Assembly: GCA_945952225.1 (NCBI GenBank)
Contig: CAMFHP010000051.1
Coordinates: 1 to 53,510, forward strand
Reading direction: 5' to 3'
Source: an uncultured Myxococcaceae bacterium
GTDB lineage: Bacteria > Myxococcota_A > Polyangia > Polyangiales > Ga0077539
Length of the DNA stretch: 53,510 nt
Part shown: in pieces, positions 26,958-35,801 of the stretch
How positions within the stretch are numbered: the first letter of the stretch is position 1
Layout: the number at the start of each line of letters is the position of its first letter
Made by a program: the position numbers and the translations under genes
Notes under the pieces: generated by a model
What the model was told of the DNA's origin: nothing
The model's input: the letters and a program-made list of their open reading frames with translations, nothing else
Databases searched by the model: none

Positions 26958-26976
26958 GCGCCGCGTCGTGCGGCGC
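26958..26976 (+). terminator. Perfect hairpin between TadG-like and MopE-repeat genes
   Basis: The 7-bp stem GCGCCGC/GCGGCGC has a GTCGT loop, 6 nt after the upstream stop codon. There is no U-run, so it may be an attenuator, a transcript end stabiliser or a factor-dependent terminator. Confidence 0.5.
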
Positions 26977-27008
26977 TCCGTGTGTCCCTCCCACCGAGAG
27001 CAACTCGC

Positions 27009-29381
27009 ATGAAAACCTGGATGAGTACCCTGCTCGTGCTCGCCGTCACCCTGGGTGGCGCGGCGTGCACGAACAACAACGCCGCCGACCCGCCGGGCGG
27101 CTCCGGCGACCGCCCGAACGGCGCGCTCTGCACGGCCGCGGGACAGTGCGCGAGCGGCGTCTGCAACGCCGGCGTGTGCCAGTCGACGGCCAACGGCATG
27201 GGTCGCGGCAACGGGTCGAGCTGTACCGGCGCCACGGAGTGCGGCAGCGGGTACTGCGTGATGAACGTCTGCCAGGCGACGCCGAACGGCATGGGTCGCG
27301 GCAACGGTGTTCCGTGCTCGGGCAACGCCGAGTGCGCGAGCGGCATCTGCGCAGCGGGTGTGTGCCAGGCGAACGCGGGCTCGATGGGGCGTCCCAACGG
27401 CATGGCGTGCGGTGACTCGGCAGACTGCGCGAGCGGCATCTGCGGCGGCGGCGCGTGTCAGGGAAGCGCGGGGGCCACGGGTCGTCCCAACGGCTCGTCG
27501 TGCACGGTCAACTCCGACTGCGCGAGCGTGAACTGCGCCGCGGGCGTGTGCAGCCCCACCTCGGGCGGCGGACGTCCCAACGGCTCGACCTGCACGGGCA
27601 ACAGCGACTGCCTCAGCGCGAACTGCGCGGGCGGCGTGTGTCAGAACCCCGGCGCCACCGGCGGTCGCCCCAACGGCGGCACCTGTGCGACGCCCGCGGA
27701 GTGCGCGAGCGGCTACTGCGTCGGCGGCGTGTGTCAGTCGACCTCGGGCGGCACGGGACGCGGCAACGGCGCGACCTGCACCGCGGCTGCCGACTGCGCG
27801 AGCGGCTACTGCGTCGACGGCGTGTGCTCCGCGACGCCGGGCTCCAGTGGAACGCGCCCCGTGGGCTCCGCGTGCGACCGCCCCGAGCAGTGCATCACGG
27901 GCGTGTGCACCGATGGCATGTGCCGCGCGAGTTCGGGCATGGACGGCGGCCTCTCCGACGCGTCGGGTGACGTGTTCGACGCGCGCACCGACCGTCCGCG
28001 CACCGATGCGGCCGTCGATGCCGACGACCTGAACCCCGACAGCTCGGTGCCCGGCGAGATCTGCCGCAACGGCTTCGACGACAACGGCAACGGCCAGGTC
28101 GACGAAGGGTGCCAGTGCTACGTGGGACAGCGGCAGTACTGCTACACGGGCAACCCCGCGCAGGCGGGTGTGGGCCCCTGCACGTGGGGATCGCAGATGT
28201 GCACGGGCACCGGCGGCGCCCAGTCGGTGGGCACGTGGGGCGCGTGTACGGGCTCCGGTTCGCCCGCGGCGCGTGAGCTCTGCGACGGCAACGACAACAA
28301 CTGCAACCGTCAGGTCGACGAGGGCTGCACGTGCACGCCCGGCATGACCCGGAGCTGCTACGCCGGCCCTGCGGGAACGCTCAACGTGGGCGTGTGTCGC
28401 GCGGGCACGCAGGCCTGCCTCGCGGCGGGCACGTGGGGACCGTGCAACGAGCAGTTCCTCCCCGTGATCGAGCGCTGCGACCGCATCGACAACGACTGCG
28501 ACGGCATGATCGACGAGGGCTGCAACTGCACCATCGGCGAGACGCGGAGCTGCTACACGGGCCCTGCGGGCACTGCGGGCGTGGGCATCTGCGCGAGCGG
28601 TTCGCAGATGTGCACCGCGAACCCCGACGGAACCTCCGACTGGGGACGCTGCGTGGGCTCGTCGACGCCCGAGAGCACCGAGGCGTGCGACGGCCGTGAC
28701 AACAACTGCAACGGACAGGTCGACGAGGGCTGCTCGTGCACGCCCGGCACGACACGCTCGTGCTTCAACGGCCCGCCCGACGCGGTGGGCGTGGGCGTGT
28801 GCCGCGCGGGCACCATCACCTGCATCGCGAGCGGACGCTGGAGCGACTGCACCGGCGCGGTGAACCCCTCCGCCGAGGTCTGCAACGGCCGCGACGACGA
28901 CTGCGATGGCGAGGTCGACGCCGACTGGTGCGTGTGCGGACCGGGCCAGACGCTGGTCTATCACCGCCGCGACTTCCACATGCGCGGCGACCGCTCGATG
29001 GTCTCGCCGGGCGACAACATGCCGACGCTCCTGCCGGAGTGCGGCCCCATGACGTGCTCGGGCAACCAGGTCTCCGTCGAGGTGCGCCCCGACAGCTTCC
29101 GCTGCGTGCCGCCGCCGCCGTCGTGCCCGCCCGACCTGTACCCGTACTACACGCAGGGCGGCTCGTGGCGCTGCGAGCGCGGCTGCGAGGTGGTGATCAC
29201 CTACGGCGGTCTCTACGACGGCCTCGTGGTGTGCGCGCCCCGTCCCGACGTGACGTGCCCGCCGGGACAGACCCCGCACTACGCCTTCGAGAGCGAGGTC
29301 TGGGAGTGCCGTCCGATGTGCGACAACGGCCAGTACGACATCCACATGCTCGGCAGCGCGGTGGTGTGCATCCCCTGCTGA
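27009..29381 (+). CDS. Large Cys-rich lipoprotein with MopE-type metal-binding repeats
   Basis: 790 residues from ATG 27009, which gives a lipobox (LAVTLGGAAC, Cys20). Residues ~30-310 hold about ten ~25-residue units of the form GRPNGSxCTxxxDCASGxC followed by GVCQ. A short Asp-rich segment (DASGDVFDARTDRPRTDAA) comes next. Then come at least five copies of the MopE-like putative metal-binding motif (for example CDGNDNNCNRQVDEGCTC, CDGRDNNCNGQVDEGCSC, CNGRDDDCDGEVDADWCVC), each ending in a Cys-rich CTPGxTRSC unit. The final ~150 residues have paired Cys but no repeat. It is probably a surface-exposed, heavily disulfide-bonded, calcium- or copper-binding protein; ligand unproven. Confidence 0.88.
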   Translation: MKTWMSTLLVLAVTLGGAACTNNNAADPPGGSGDRPNGALCTAAGQCASGVCNAGVCQSTANGMGRGNGSSCTGATECGSGYCVMNVCQATPNGMGRGNGVPCSGNAECASGICAAGVCQANAGSMGRPNGMACGDSADCASGICGGGACQGSAGATGRPNGSSCTVNSDCASVNCAAGVCSPTSGGGRPNGSTCTGNSDCLSANCAGGVCQNPGATGGRPNGGTCATPAECASGYCVGGVCQSTSGGTGRGNGATCTAAADCASGYCVDGVCSATPGSSGTRPVGSACDRPEQCITGVCTDGMCRASSGMDGGLSDASGDVFDARTDRPRTDAAVDADDLNPDSSVPGEICRNGFDDNGNGQVDEGCQCYVGQRQYCYTGNPAQAGVGPCTWGSQMCTGTGGAQSVGTWGACTGSGSPAARELCDGNDNNCNRQVDEGCTCTPGMTRSCYAGPAGTLNVGVCRAGTQACLAAGTWGPCNEQFLPVIERCDRIDNDCDGMIDEGCNCTIGETRSCYTGPAGTAGVGICASGSQMCTANPDGTSDWGRCVGSSTPESTEACDGRDNNCNGQVDEGCSCTPGTTRSCFNGPPDAVGVGVCRAGTITCIASGRWSDCTGAVNPSAEVCNGRDDDCDGEVDADWCVCGPGQTLVYHRRDFHMRGDRSMVSPGDNMPTLLPECGPMTCSGNQVSVEVRPDSFRCVPPPPSCPPDLYPYYTQGGSWRCERGCEVVITYGGLYDGLVVCAPRPDVTCPPGQTPHYAFESEVWECRPMCDNGQYDIHMLGSAVVCIPC
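27100..27840 (+). repeat. Degenerate Cys-rich coding repeats (about 75-80 bp units)
   Basis: Roughly ten units encode GRxNGxxC-(x)5-C-SGxC-xxGVCQ. DNA identity between units is visible at the CGxCCCAACGGC and GCGAGCGGC cores. Spacing varies by a few codons, so this is diverged repetition rather than a recent expansion. Confidence 0.8.
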
Positions 29382-29397
29382 TCTGAACTCCACACGA

Positions 29398-29436
29398 CGA
29401 CGCCCCGGTCGAGCGCGCTGCTCCACCGGGGCGTTG
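29398..29436 (+). terminator. Strong stem-loop after the MopE-repeat gene
   Basis: A 10-bp perfect stem, ACGCCCCGGT at 29400-29409 with ACCGGGGCGT at 29425-29434, extendable by two pairs. The 15-nt loop can fold further (GAGC/GCTC). It sits 19 bp past the stop and between convergent genes, so it may serve both strands. The following T content is low. Confidence 0.7.
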
Positions 29437-29462
29437 TCGATTTCGAGTCGCCGCGTGTGCGG

Positions 29463-29801
29463 TCAGTGCGAGGCGCAGCGCAGGAGAAAGTCCGCGAGCC
29501 GCGCGCGCTGATCGCGATCGAGCGACACAAAGCGCACCCCCATTCCCTCGCCGCGGTGTCCCCCGTCGTTGACGACCTCGCCCCGCACGCGCAGCGGATC
29601 GGCACCACCGAGGTCGACGCGCAGATCCACGCGCGTCCCCGGCGGATGCGGCAGCGTGCGCGCAAGAAAGAGCCCTCCGAGCGAGAGGTCCGTCGCGCGC
29701 TGGTAGTACACCGCGCGGCCGTGCGTCTCTTCGACCCAGAGTTCAACCGGCAGCCGCGTGTGCGCGCGGCGCTCCGAGCGTGCGTGGTCGTCCATGCGCA
29801 C
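29463..29801 (-). CDS. PilZ-domain protein (c-di-GMP binding type)
   Basis: 112 residues, essentially one PilZ domain. The N-terminal RxxxR switch is ERRAHTRLPVELWV, and the second motif (D/NxSxxG) is DLSLGGLFL. Both needed for cyclic-di-GMP binding appear intact. A later strand GMGVRFVSLD is typical. The start may be 29801 or 29795 (MDDH). It is divergent from the DUF4920 lipoprotein (92 bp). Single-domain PilZ proteins act as soluble adaptors for motility or secretion; the partner is unknown. Confidence 0.88.
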   Translation of the reverse strand: MRMDDHARSERRAHTRLPVELWVEETHGRAVYYQRATDLSLGGLFLARTLPHPPGTRVDLRVDLGGADPLRVRGEVVNDGGHRGEGMGVRFVSLDRDQRARLADFLLRCASH

Positions 29802-29893
29802 GGGCGTTACCGGTCTCGCACGGCGAGGTCCAGAAAGACGCAGGGCGCCGACAGGTTTCTGCGCCGCGGCGCTTGTGGTAGAGCCGTTGCGCC

Positions 29894-30466
29894 ATGCTGA
29901 AGCGCGTTTCGGTTCTCTCTCTCTTCGCCCTCCTCGGATGCATCCGTGAGGCGCCGCAGAACTCTCCGCAGGTGCGTCCCGAGACCACGCAGGCCGCCGC
30001 CCATCCCGCGCCCGCGCAGCCCACGCAGCCCGCCCCCGCGGCCCACGTCGAGGCGCCCGGCGGAGGATGCGGACACGCCGCGGCCGAGCAGCCCGCGCCC
30101 GCCCACGCGGGGCAGACCCTCGGTGCGCCGATCACGGTGGCCGACGCGACGGCGCTCGCCGCGATCGTGCAGAACCCGTCTCACTACTCGGGCCAGACCA
30201 TTCGCACCGAGGGTCTCGTGACCGCGGTGTGCCAGGCCGCCGGGTGCTGGATGCAGATCTCCGACGCCGAGCAGCGCGTGCACGTGAAGATGCACGGCCA
30301 CGCGTTCTTCATCCCGCGCAACGCGAGCGGTCGCAGGGCGCGTGTGCAGGGCACCGTCGTGGGCGGCAACCCGAATGGGCACTGCGAGCAGGAGGCCGCC
30401 GAGGCCACCGGTCAGCAGGCCGCGCAGCGTCTCGAGATCGACGCGACCGGCGTCGAGCTGCTGTAG
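29894..30466 (+). CDS. DUF4920 lipoprotein
   Basis: 190 residues with a lipobox (SLFALLGCIR, Cys16) and a Pro/Ala/Gln-rich tether to about residue 75. The tether includes a short GGGCGHAAAEQ segment with one further Cys. The C-terminal ~110 residues match the DUF4920 pattern: IVQNPSHYSGQTIRTEGLV, AVCQAAGCWMQI, then HVKMHGHAFFIP. The paired Cys in CQAAGCW is a family hallmark and may bind metal or a disulfide partner. The stop is 5 bp from the stop of the convergent RNase HII-like gene. Confidence 0.83.
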   Translation: MLKRVSVLSLFALLGCIREAPQNSPQVRPETTQAAAHPAPAQPTQPAPAAHVEAPGGGCGHAAAEQPAPAHAGQTLGAPITVADATALAAIVQNPSHYSGQTIRTEGLVTAVCQAAGCWMQISDAEQRVHVKMHGHAFFIPRNASGRRARVQGTVVGGNPNGHCEQEAAEATGQQAAQRLEIDATGVELL

Positions 30467-30470
30467 GTCA

Positions 30471-31397
30471 TCAACGCACGAAGCACACGTCGTCGATGCC
30501 GCGGTCGCGTCGCGTGAGCGCTGTGGCGTCGACGAAGCGCGCGGTCACCGGGTCGTGGTAGCCGCTCGCTCGCGCGAGGCCCGGCAGCGCCGCCGCGAAG
30601 TAGCGGTAGATGCGCTCCATCGTGAGCTCGCGCACGTACTTGCCGAACAGCGACGCGAGCGCGATCGCCGGGTCCGACGCATCGCCATCGCGCACGAACG
30701 CGACCGTGCCCACGCCGCGAAGCCGATAGGCCGAACGCGCGGGCGTCTCTTCGAGCGTCTCGGGCAACGGATGCAGCGTCGTGAGCGCGGCGCCATAGGC
30801 CTTGCGCCCTCCAACCTTGCCGCACTGCACGGGGAGTTCTTCGCCTGCAGTCTCGCGGAGCCGCGCCGCGATCGAGAGCATCGCGGCGAGGTCGACGTCG
30901 AAGCGACTGCGCTTCTGCGAGGCCTCGACGTTGAGACGCTTCGCACACGCGAGCGCCACGCGCACCTCGGCGACGCGAACACCGGCGTCGAGCAGGTCGC
31001 GTGCGGCATCGAGCTCCTTCGCCGCGGGAGGAGCACCGAACGCGGGGAGCGCGATCGCATGCGCGAAGCACATCGCGGGCGCCTCGCCCGATGGACACAA
31101 CGCGCGCAACGCGGCGTCGCTGTCGTGCCCGATCACGGCGAGGAGCGCGTCGAGCGAGGCGGGGCGTGCGCCGAGATGAAGGTCGAGCACCGCGAGCACG
31201 AAGCGCTCGACGTCGCCCATGGAGCCGTGCGCGCAGAGGGCCTTGCTGTCGCCGATGCCCGCCCGCGTGGCCGCAGGCATCCACACGCTGTCGGGCGAGG
31301 AGAGCTGGAGCAGCGAGCCGGTGACGGTCATGGGTCCGAGGCGAGGCCCGAGGCCGTTCTCGTCGAGGCCCGCACGAAAGCGTCGAGACGTGTCCAT
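30471..31397 (-). CDS. Ribonuclease HII-like protein with a substituted active-site residue
   Basis: 308 residues, longer than RnhB. The N-terminal motif GLDENGLGPRLGPMTVTG carries the catalytic Asp12-Glu13 pair and the GPxxGP loop; GIGDSKAL (DSKxL) follows at about residue 48. The distal motif RDGDASDPAIALASLFGKYV matches the last catalytic Asp (Asp239) and helix of the family. In between, the strand that normally carries an Asp before K-x-GGR reads QCGKVGGRKAYG, with Gly193. One of four metal ligands therefore seems lost. It may still bind RNA/DNA hybrids. It is convergent with DUF4920 and divergent from the TPR lipoprotein. Confidence 0.78.
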   Translation of the reverse strand: MDTSRRFRAGLDENGLGPRLGPMTVTGSLLQLSSPDSVWMPAATRAGIGDSKALCAHGSMGDVERFVLAVLDLHLGARPASLDALLAVIGHDSDAALRALCPSGEAPAMCFAHAIALPAFGAPPAAKELDAARDLLDAGVRVAEVRVALACAKRLNVEASQKRSRFDVDLAAMLSIAARLRETAGEELPVQCGKVGGRKAYGAALTTLHPLPETLEETPARSAYRLRGVGTVAFVRDGDASDPAIALASLFGKYVRELTMERIYRYFAAALPGLARASGYHDPVTARFVDATALTRRDRGIDDVCFVR

Positions 31398-31506
31398 CTC
31401 CGCGGCGGTGTATCAGAAGGCCGCGCGTGGAACATCCTCGACGCGCAGGCTGTCGCGTCGCGCAGTGGTAGCGTGCGCGCCGCATGAGCGGCGATGAGGT
31501 GGTGCG

Positions 31507-32616
31507 ATGACGAAGCGGGCGATGCTGGCGGTGCTCTGCGGTGTGTGGATGCAGGCGTGTGCCACGACCGGCGCCACAACGACGACGGCTCCGACGACGC
31601 AGGCGACGCGGGCGCCGATTCGCGGCGAGGAGTTTCGAGTGCGCGTCTCGCCGACGACCGGCGCGGGTGACGCCTACGACGCCGCGATGCTGTTCGAGCG
31701 CGCCAACGAGGCCGTGCGCGCGGGCAACTGCGACGAGGGACTCGCGCGCTATGAGCAGCTCATTCGCGAGTTCCCCGACAACGTGCGCGTGCACACGGCC
31801 TGGTACAACCGCGGCCTCTGCCTGCAGCGCATGGGAAGGCTCTCCGACGCCGCCGACGCGATGCGCACCGCCGCGACGACCCCGCGCGACCCCGAGCTCT
31901 CTCGCGATGCGCAGTTCCGGGTGATGGTGCTCGGCGAGCGCGCGCAGCAGCCCACGTGGGTCGTCGATGCGAGCACTGCGATGCTCGCGCGCACCGACCT
32001 CCGCGTGCCCGAGCGCATCGAGGCCCTCGCCCGTCGCGCGGCCGCGCAGCTCGCGCAGAACGCGCTCGACGAGGCCGAGCGTGCGGCCGAACAGGCGATC
32101 GCAGCGGCCCCCGACCGCTCGACCATCGACGCGCTCGGCGACGACACCTACGCGGCGCAGGCGCGTGTGGTGTTGGGCGAGGTGTTTCGTCTGCGCGCGG
32201 CCGCGGTCTCGTACTGCATCGGCGATGCCGGCGCGGAGGACGCGATCACCCGCCGCGTGCAGCTCGTGACGCACGCCCACGTGCTCTACAACGACGCGAT
32301 CCGCGTCGGAAACCCTGACTGGGCGGCCGCATCGGGCTTTCGCATCGGCGAAATGTACCGAGACCTGTACCGCGCGATCGTCGAGGCACCCGCTCCCGAC
32401 GACTGGGAGGAGCGCGCCCGCGCGATCTACCGCCGCCGCACCGGAGAGCGTCTGCGGCCGTTGCTGCAGGGCGCGCTGCGAAGCTGGGAGGCCACACTGA
32501 CCATGGCGCGCCGCAACGGGATCTCCGACAACGAGTGGGTTCGTCGCGCCGACGCTGCGCTCGCGGACCTGCGCGCACTCGTGCTGGGGGCTCCGGCGGA
32601 ACGGCCCGCTTCCTAG
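31507..32616 (+). CDS. TPR-repeat lipoprotein
   Basis: 369 residues with a lipobox (CGVWMQACATT, Cys18) and a Thr-rich linker. TPR-like helices follow: DAAMLFERANEAVRAGNCDE, LARYEQLIREFPDN, AWYNRGLCLQRMGRLSDAA, then ALARRAAAQLAQNALDEAER and further pairs. The C-terminal ~110 residues are helical without clear repeats. It is probably a periplasmic scaffold on an inner or outer membrane. It ends 39 bp before the tandem promoters of the tRNA/tuf cluster. Confidence 0.8.
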   Translation: MTKRAMLAVLCGVWMQACATTGATTTTAPTTQATRAPIRGEEFRVRVSPTTGAGDAYDAAMLFERANEAVRAGNCDEGLARYEQLIREFPDNVRVHTAWYNRGLCLQRMGRLSDAADAMRTAATTPRDPELSRDAQFRVMVLGERAQQPTWVVDASTAMLARTDLRVPERIEALARRAAAQLAQNALDEAERAAEQAIAAAPDRSTIDALGDDTYAAQARVVLGEVFRLRAAAVSYCIGDAGAEDAITRRVQLVTHAHVLYNDAIRVGNPDWAAASGFRIGEMYRDLYRAIVEAPAPDDWEERARAIYRRRTGERLRPLLQGALRSWEATLTMARRNGISDNEWVRRADAALADLRALVLGAPAERPAS

Positions 32617-32655
32617 GCCTCCGCACACGATCGACACGAAGAACAAACACAACGC

Positions 32656-32684
32656 TTGACAGCCCCCAGGGCGGGCGATAGAAG
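32656..32684 (+). promoter_or_regulatory. Promoter P1 of the tRNA-tuf cluster
   Basis: A perfect -35 (TTGACA, 32656-32661), 17-nt spacer and TAGAAG at 32679-32684. It lies 62 bp upstream of a second promoter. Tandem strong promoters are expected before stable RNA genes. Confidence 0.7.
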
Positions 32685-32717
32685 CGCGGCCCTCGCGGCG
32701 TTCCGGGCGCCCGGTGG

Positions 32718-32746
32718 TTGCACCACGACCGGAGCACGGCTATGGT
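32718..32746 (+). promoter_or_regulatory. Promoter P2 of the tRNA-tuf cluster, with conserved downstream segment
   Basis: TTGCAC at 32718-32723, 17-nt spacer, TATGGT at 32741-32746. The segment from the -10 box through 32760, TATGGTTGGCGCCCTTTTCG, recurs with one change upstream of the gene at 19438. Transcription should start near 32753, about 18 nt before the mature tRNA-Thr end. Confidence 0.75.
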
Positions 32747-32770
32747 TGGCGCCCTTTTCGTAACGAGGTC

Positions 32771-32842
32771 GCTGGCGTAGCTCAATGGCAGAGCACCTGT
32801 TTTGTAAACAGGTGGTTGTGGGTTCAACTCCCACCGCTAGCT
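32771..32842 (+). tRNA. trnT: tRNA-Thr (anticodon TGT)
   Basis: The acceptor stem GCTGGCG pairs with CGCTAGC (one G-T). The anticodon arm is CCTGT-TTTGTAA-ACAGG, giving TGT. The T arm contains GGTTCAACTCC. CCA is not encoded. It is the first product of the cluster. Confidence 0.96.
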
Positions 32843-32897
32843 CTCAAATCGCTTGCATCGAAGTGGTGAACTGAAGCACAAGACGCCTCGTTGATAC

Positions 32898-32980
32898 GGA
32901 GAGTTGCCCGAGCGGCCAAAGGGAGCAGACTGTAAATCTGCCGGCTTACGCCTACGATGGTTCGAATCCATCACTCTCCA
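32898..32980 (+). tRNA. trnY: tRNA-Tyr (anticodon GTA)
   Basis: 83 nt with a long variable arm, as expected of Tyr. The acceptor GGAGAGT pairs with ACTCTCC; the anticodon loop CTGTAAA is closed by GCAGA/TCTGC; the T loop is TTCGAAT. CCA is not encoded. Confidence 0.97.
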
Positions 32981-33024
32981 CTCTGGTTTGATGTCTGTAG
33001 GCTCACGCAATAGAGTGGGCCTCT

Positions 33025-33100
<76 letters not shown>

Positions 33101-33118
33101 GTCTCCCTGTTTGAATTT

Positions 33119-33194
33119 GCCCACCTAGCTCAGTAGGCAGAGCACGTCCTTGGTAAGGACGAGGTCGTCGGTTCGATCCCGATGGTGGGCTCCA
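33119..33194 (+). tRNA. trnT: tRNA-Thr (anticodon GGT)
   Basis: Acceptor GCCCACC pairs with GGTGGGC. The anticodon loop TTGGTAA is closed by CGTCC/GGACG. The T loop is TTCGATC. CCA is encoded. It lies 51 bp before tuf, the usual place for a tRNA-Thr in bacteria with a tRNA-tuf operon. Confidence 0.97.
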
Positions 33195-33245
33195 GATCCA
33201 CGCGCCAGGGGAAGTTTCTCGGCGCATCCGGAGGACGAGAAGGCG

Positions 33246-34442
<1,197 letters not shown>

Positions 34443-34456
34443 CAGCATTCGCACGG

Positions 34457-34497
34457 ACCGCCCCGTTGGTGGGAAGAAACCCCCACCGCGGGGCGGT
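34457..34497 (+). terminator. Stem-loop between tuf and rpmG
   Basis: ACCGCCCCG at 34457-34465 pairs with CGGGGCGGT at 34489-34497, and inside it GGTGGG pairs with CCCACC around an A-rich loop. The following TGTGCAA lacks a T-run. Because rpmG, tRNA-Trp, secE and nusG continue downstream, partial termination or mRNA end protection of the tuf transcript is likely. Confidence 0.65.
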
Positions 34498-34518
34498 TGT
34501 GCAACCGGGACTCAAGCG

Positions 34519-34674
34519 ATGACCACGCGGGTGAAGATCGTCCTCGCCTGCGAGGAGTGCGGAGAGCGGAACTACAAGACGACGCGCTCCTCGGCTCCTG
34601 GCGCGAAGGCGCTGAGCATCAAGAAGTTCTGCACCCGCTGCGCGAAGCACACGCTTCATCACGAGAGTCGGTAG
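34519..34674 (+). CDS. rpmG: Ribosomal protein bL33
   Basis: A 51-codon gene. MTTRVKIVLACEECGERNY is the standard N-terminus, and KKFCTRCAKHTLHHE the standard C-terminus. Both CxxC pairs are present, so this is the zinc-binding form of bL33. A position just ahead of tRNA-Trp and secE is common in this gene neighbourhood. Its stop is 11 bp before the tRNA-Trp acceptor. Confidence 0.97.
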   Translation: MTTRVKIVLACEECGERNYKTTRSSAPGAKALSIKKFCTRCAKHTLHHESR

Positions 34675-34685
34675 AAGTTCGTTCT

Positions 34686-34761
34686 AGGGGTTTAGCTCAG
34701 TTGGTAGAGCAGCGGATTCCAAATCCGCAGGTCGTGGGTTCGAGTCCCCCAGCCCCTGCCA
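34686..34761 (+). tRNA. trnW: tRNA-Trp (anticodon CCA)
   Basis: Acceptor AGGGGTT pairs with AGCCCCT (with one G-T/T-A edge). The anticodon loop TTCCAAA is closed by GCGGA/TCCGC. The T loop is TTCGAGT. CCA is encoded. It lies between rpmG and secE, as in many bacteria. Confidence 0.97.
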
Positions 34762-34772
34762 CTCGGTTCGTC

Positions 34773-34776
34773 GGAG
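34773..34776 (+). promoter_or_regulatory. Ribosome binding site deciding the TTG start of secE
   Basis: GGAG eight bases before TTG 34785, located 12 nt after the 3' end of tRNA-Trp. No other purine-rich site precedes the SecE domain. Confidence 0.6.
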
Positions 34777-34784
34777 CATACACG

Positions 34785-35177
34785 TTGAGCGCACAACAGG
34801 AACGCACCGGGGCCTCCCTTCAACTCGGCACCGTGAAGTACCTCTACACGGGGTACTTCGTGGCGGGTTGTGTGGTCGCCTATCTGGTTGCTCACTTCGT
34901 GGAGCTGGCGTGGGGCGAAGGCCATGACCAGATCACCTCGCTGGCCGGCGTCGTTGCGGGCATCGGCGCGGTCGCCTGGGGATGGAAGAACATCCGTCTT
35001 CGCACGCTCGCGATGGAGATCATCGACGAGCTTGCGGCGGTGACCTGGCCTTCGAAGCAGGAGACGTACACCGCCACCTCGGTGGTGATCGCGACGGCCA
35101 TTCTCTCGGCCGTGGTGATCTTTACGCTCGATCGCTTCTGGAATTGGCTCACGGACCTCATCTACATCAAGAGCTGA
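34785..35177 (+). CDS. secE: SecE preprotein translocase subunit
   Basis: 130 residues from TTG 34785. TTG is chosen because GGAG lies eight bases upstream and no ATG or GTG occurs between tRNA-Trp and the first membrane helix. Three membrane segments are visible (YFVAGCVVAYLVAHFVELAW, SLAGVVAGIGAVAWGW, and SVVIATAILSAVVIFTLDRF). The conserved amphipathic region is IIDELAAVTWPSKQET, the SecE signature. The three-helix form resembles the longer proteobacterial type. nusG starts 33 bp downstream. Confidence 0.95.
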   Translation: MSAQQERTGASLQLGTVKYLYTGYFVAGCVVAYLVAHFVELAWGEGHDQITSLAGVVAGIGAVAWGWKNIRLRTLAMEIIDELAAVTWPSKQETYTATSVVIATAILSAVVIFTLDRFWNWLTDLIYIKS

Positions 35178-35209
35178 CCACGACGGCGCGCCGCCGCCGG
35201 GGACCTGCA

Positions 35210-35743
35210 ATGGCACAGAAGTACTACATCGTTCAGGCTTACTCGGGCTTTGAAGACAAGGTCCGGGCATCCCTCCAGGAGCGGATTCGCAACGCGAATC
35301 TCGAGAAGTACTTCGGCGAGATCCTTGTGCCGCATGAGCAGGTGACCACCTCGCGCAACGGCAAACAGCGCACCGAGAAGCGGAAGTTCTATCCCGGCTA
35401 CGTGTTCGTTCAGATGGAGATGAACGACCAGACGTGGCATCTCGTGAAGGACACCCCGAAGGTCACCGGCTTCCTCGGCGATCAGAACCCCACGGTGGTT
35501 CCGCAGAAGGAAATCGACACCATCAAGGACCAGATCAACAAGGGATCGGTCCAGTCGAAGCCGAAGGTGAACTTCGAAGTGAATGACCAGGTGAAGGTCG
35601 TGGACGGCGCGTTCGCGAACTTCACGGGGATGGTCAAGGAAGTGCGCGCGGAGCGGCAGAAGCTGAAGGTGATGGTCACCATCTTCGGCCGCCTGACGGA
35701 CGTCGAACTCGGATACAACCAGGTCGAGAAGATCACGACCTGA
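35210..35743 (+). CDS. nusG: Transcription termination/antitermination factor NusG
   Basis: 177 residues from ATG 35210. The NGN domain starts KYYIVQAYSGFEDKVRASL and includes KRKFYPGYVFVQMEMND and the TPKVTGFLG segment that contacts the polymerase clamp. The C-terminal KOW domain is VNDQVKVVDGAFANFTGMV. No insertion is seen. It links RNA polymerase to Rho or the ribosome. It follows secE by 33 bp and precedes the rplK leader. Confidence 0.98.
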   Translation: MAQKYYIVQAYSGFEDKVRASLQERIRNANLEKYFGEILVPHEQVTTSRNGKQRTEKRKFYPGYVFVQMEMNDQTWHLVKDTPKVTGFLGDQNPTVVPQKEIDTIKDQINKGSVQSKPKVNFEVNDQVKVVDGAFANFTGMVKEVRAERQKLKVMVTIFGRLTDVELGYNQVEKITT

Positions 35744-35761
35744 TCTGCCACGGCAGGCCCA

Positions 35762-35801
35762 GCACGCGACCCCTCGACTCGGGGGCGCGGCGTGCGAGGG
35801 G
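35762..35801 (+). promoter_or_regulatory. Alternative hairpins in the rplK leader
   Basis: Between nusG and rplK (106 bp), GCACGC at 35762-35767 pairs with GCGTGC at 35790-35795, enclosing CCCC/GGGG. Alternatively CCCCTCG at 35770-35776 pairs with CGAGGGG at 35795-35801. The two folds are mutually exclusive. In many bacteria protein L1 represses the L11 operon at such a leader; whether this is the L1 site here is inference. Confidence 0.45.

Noticed and set aside
26958-29436. CRISPR-like array suggested by regular repeats in 27100-27840
   Set aside because: The repeats are in frame, Cys-coding and degenerate, with no conserved repeat/unique spacer alternation.
34497-34784. N-terminal extension of SecE to 34497
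   Set aside because: That stretch contains rpmG in another frame and tRNA-Trp, so it cannot be SecE coding sequence.
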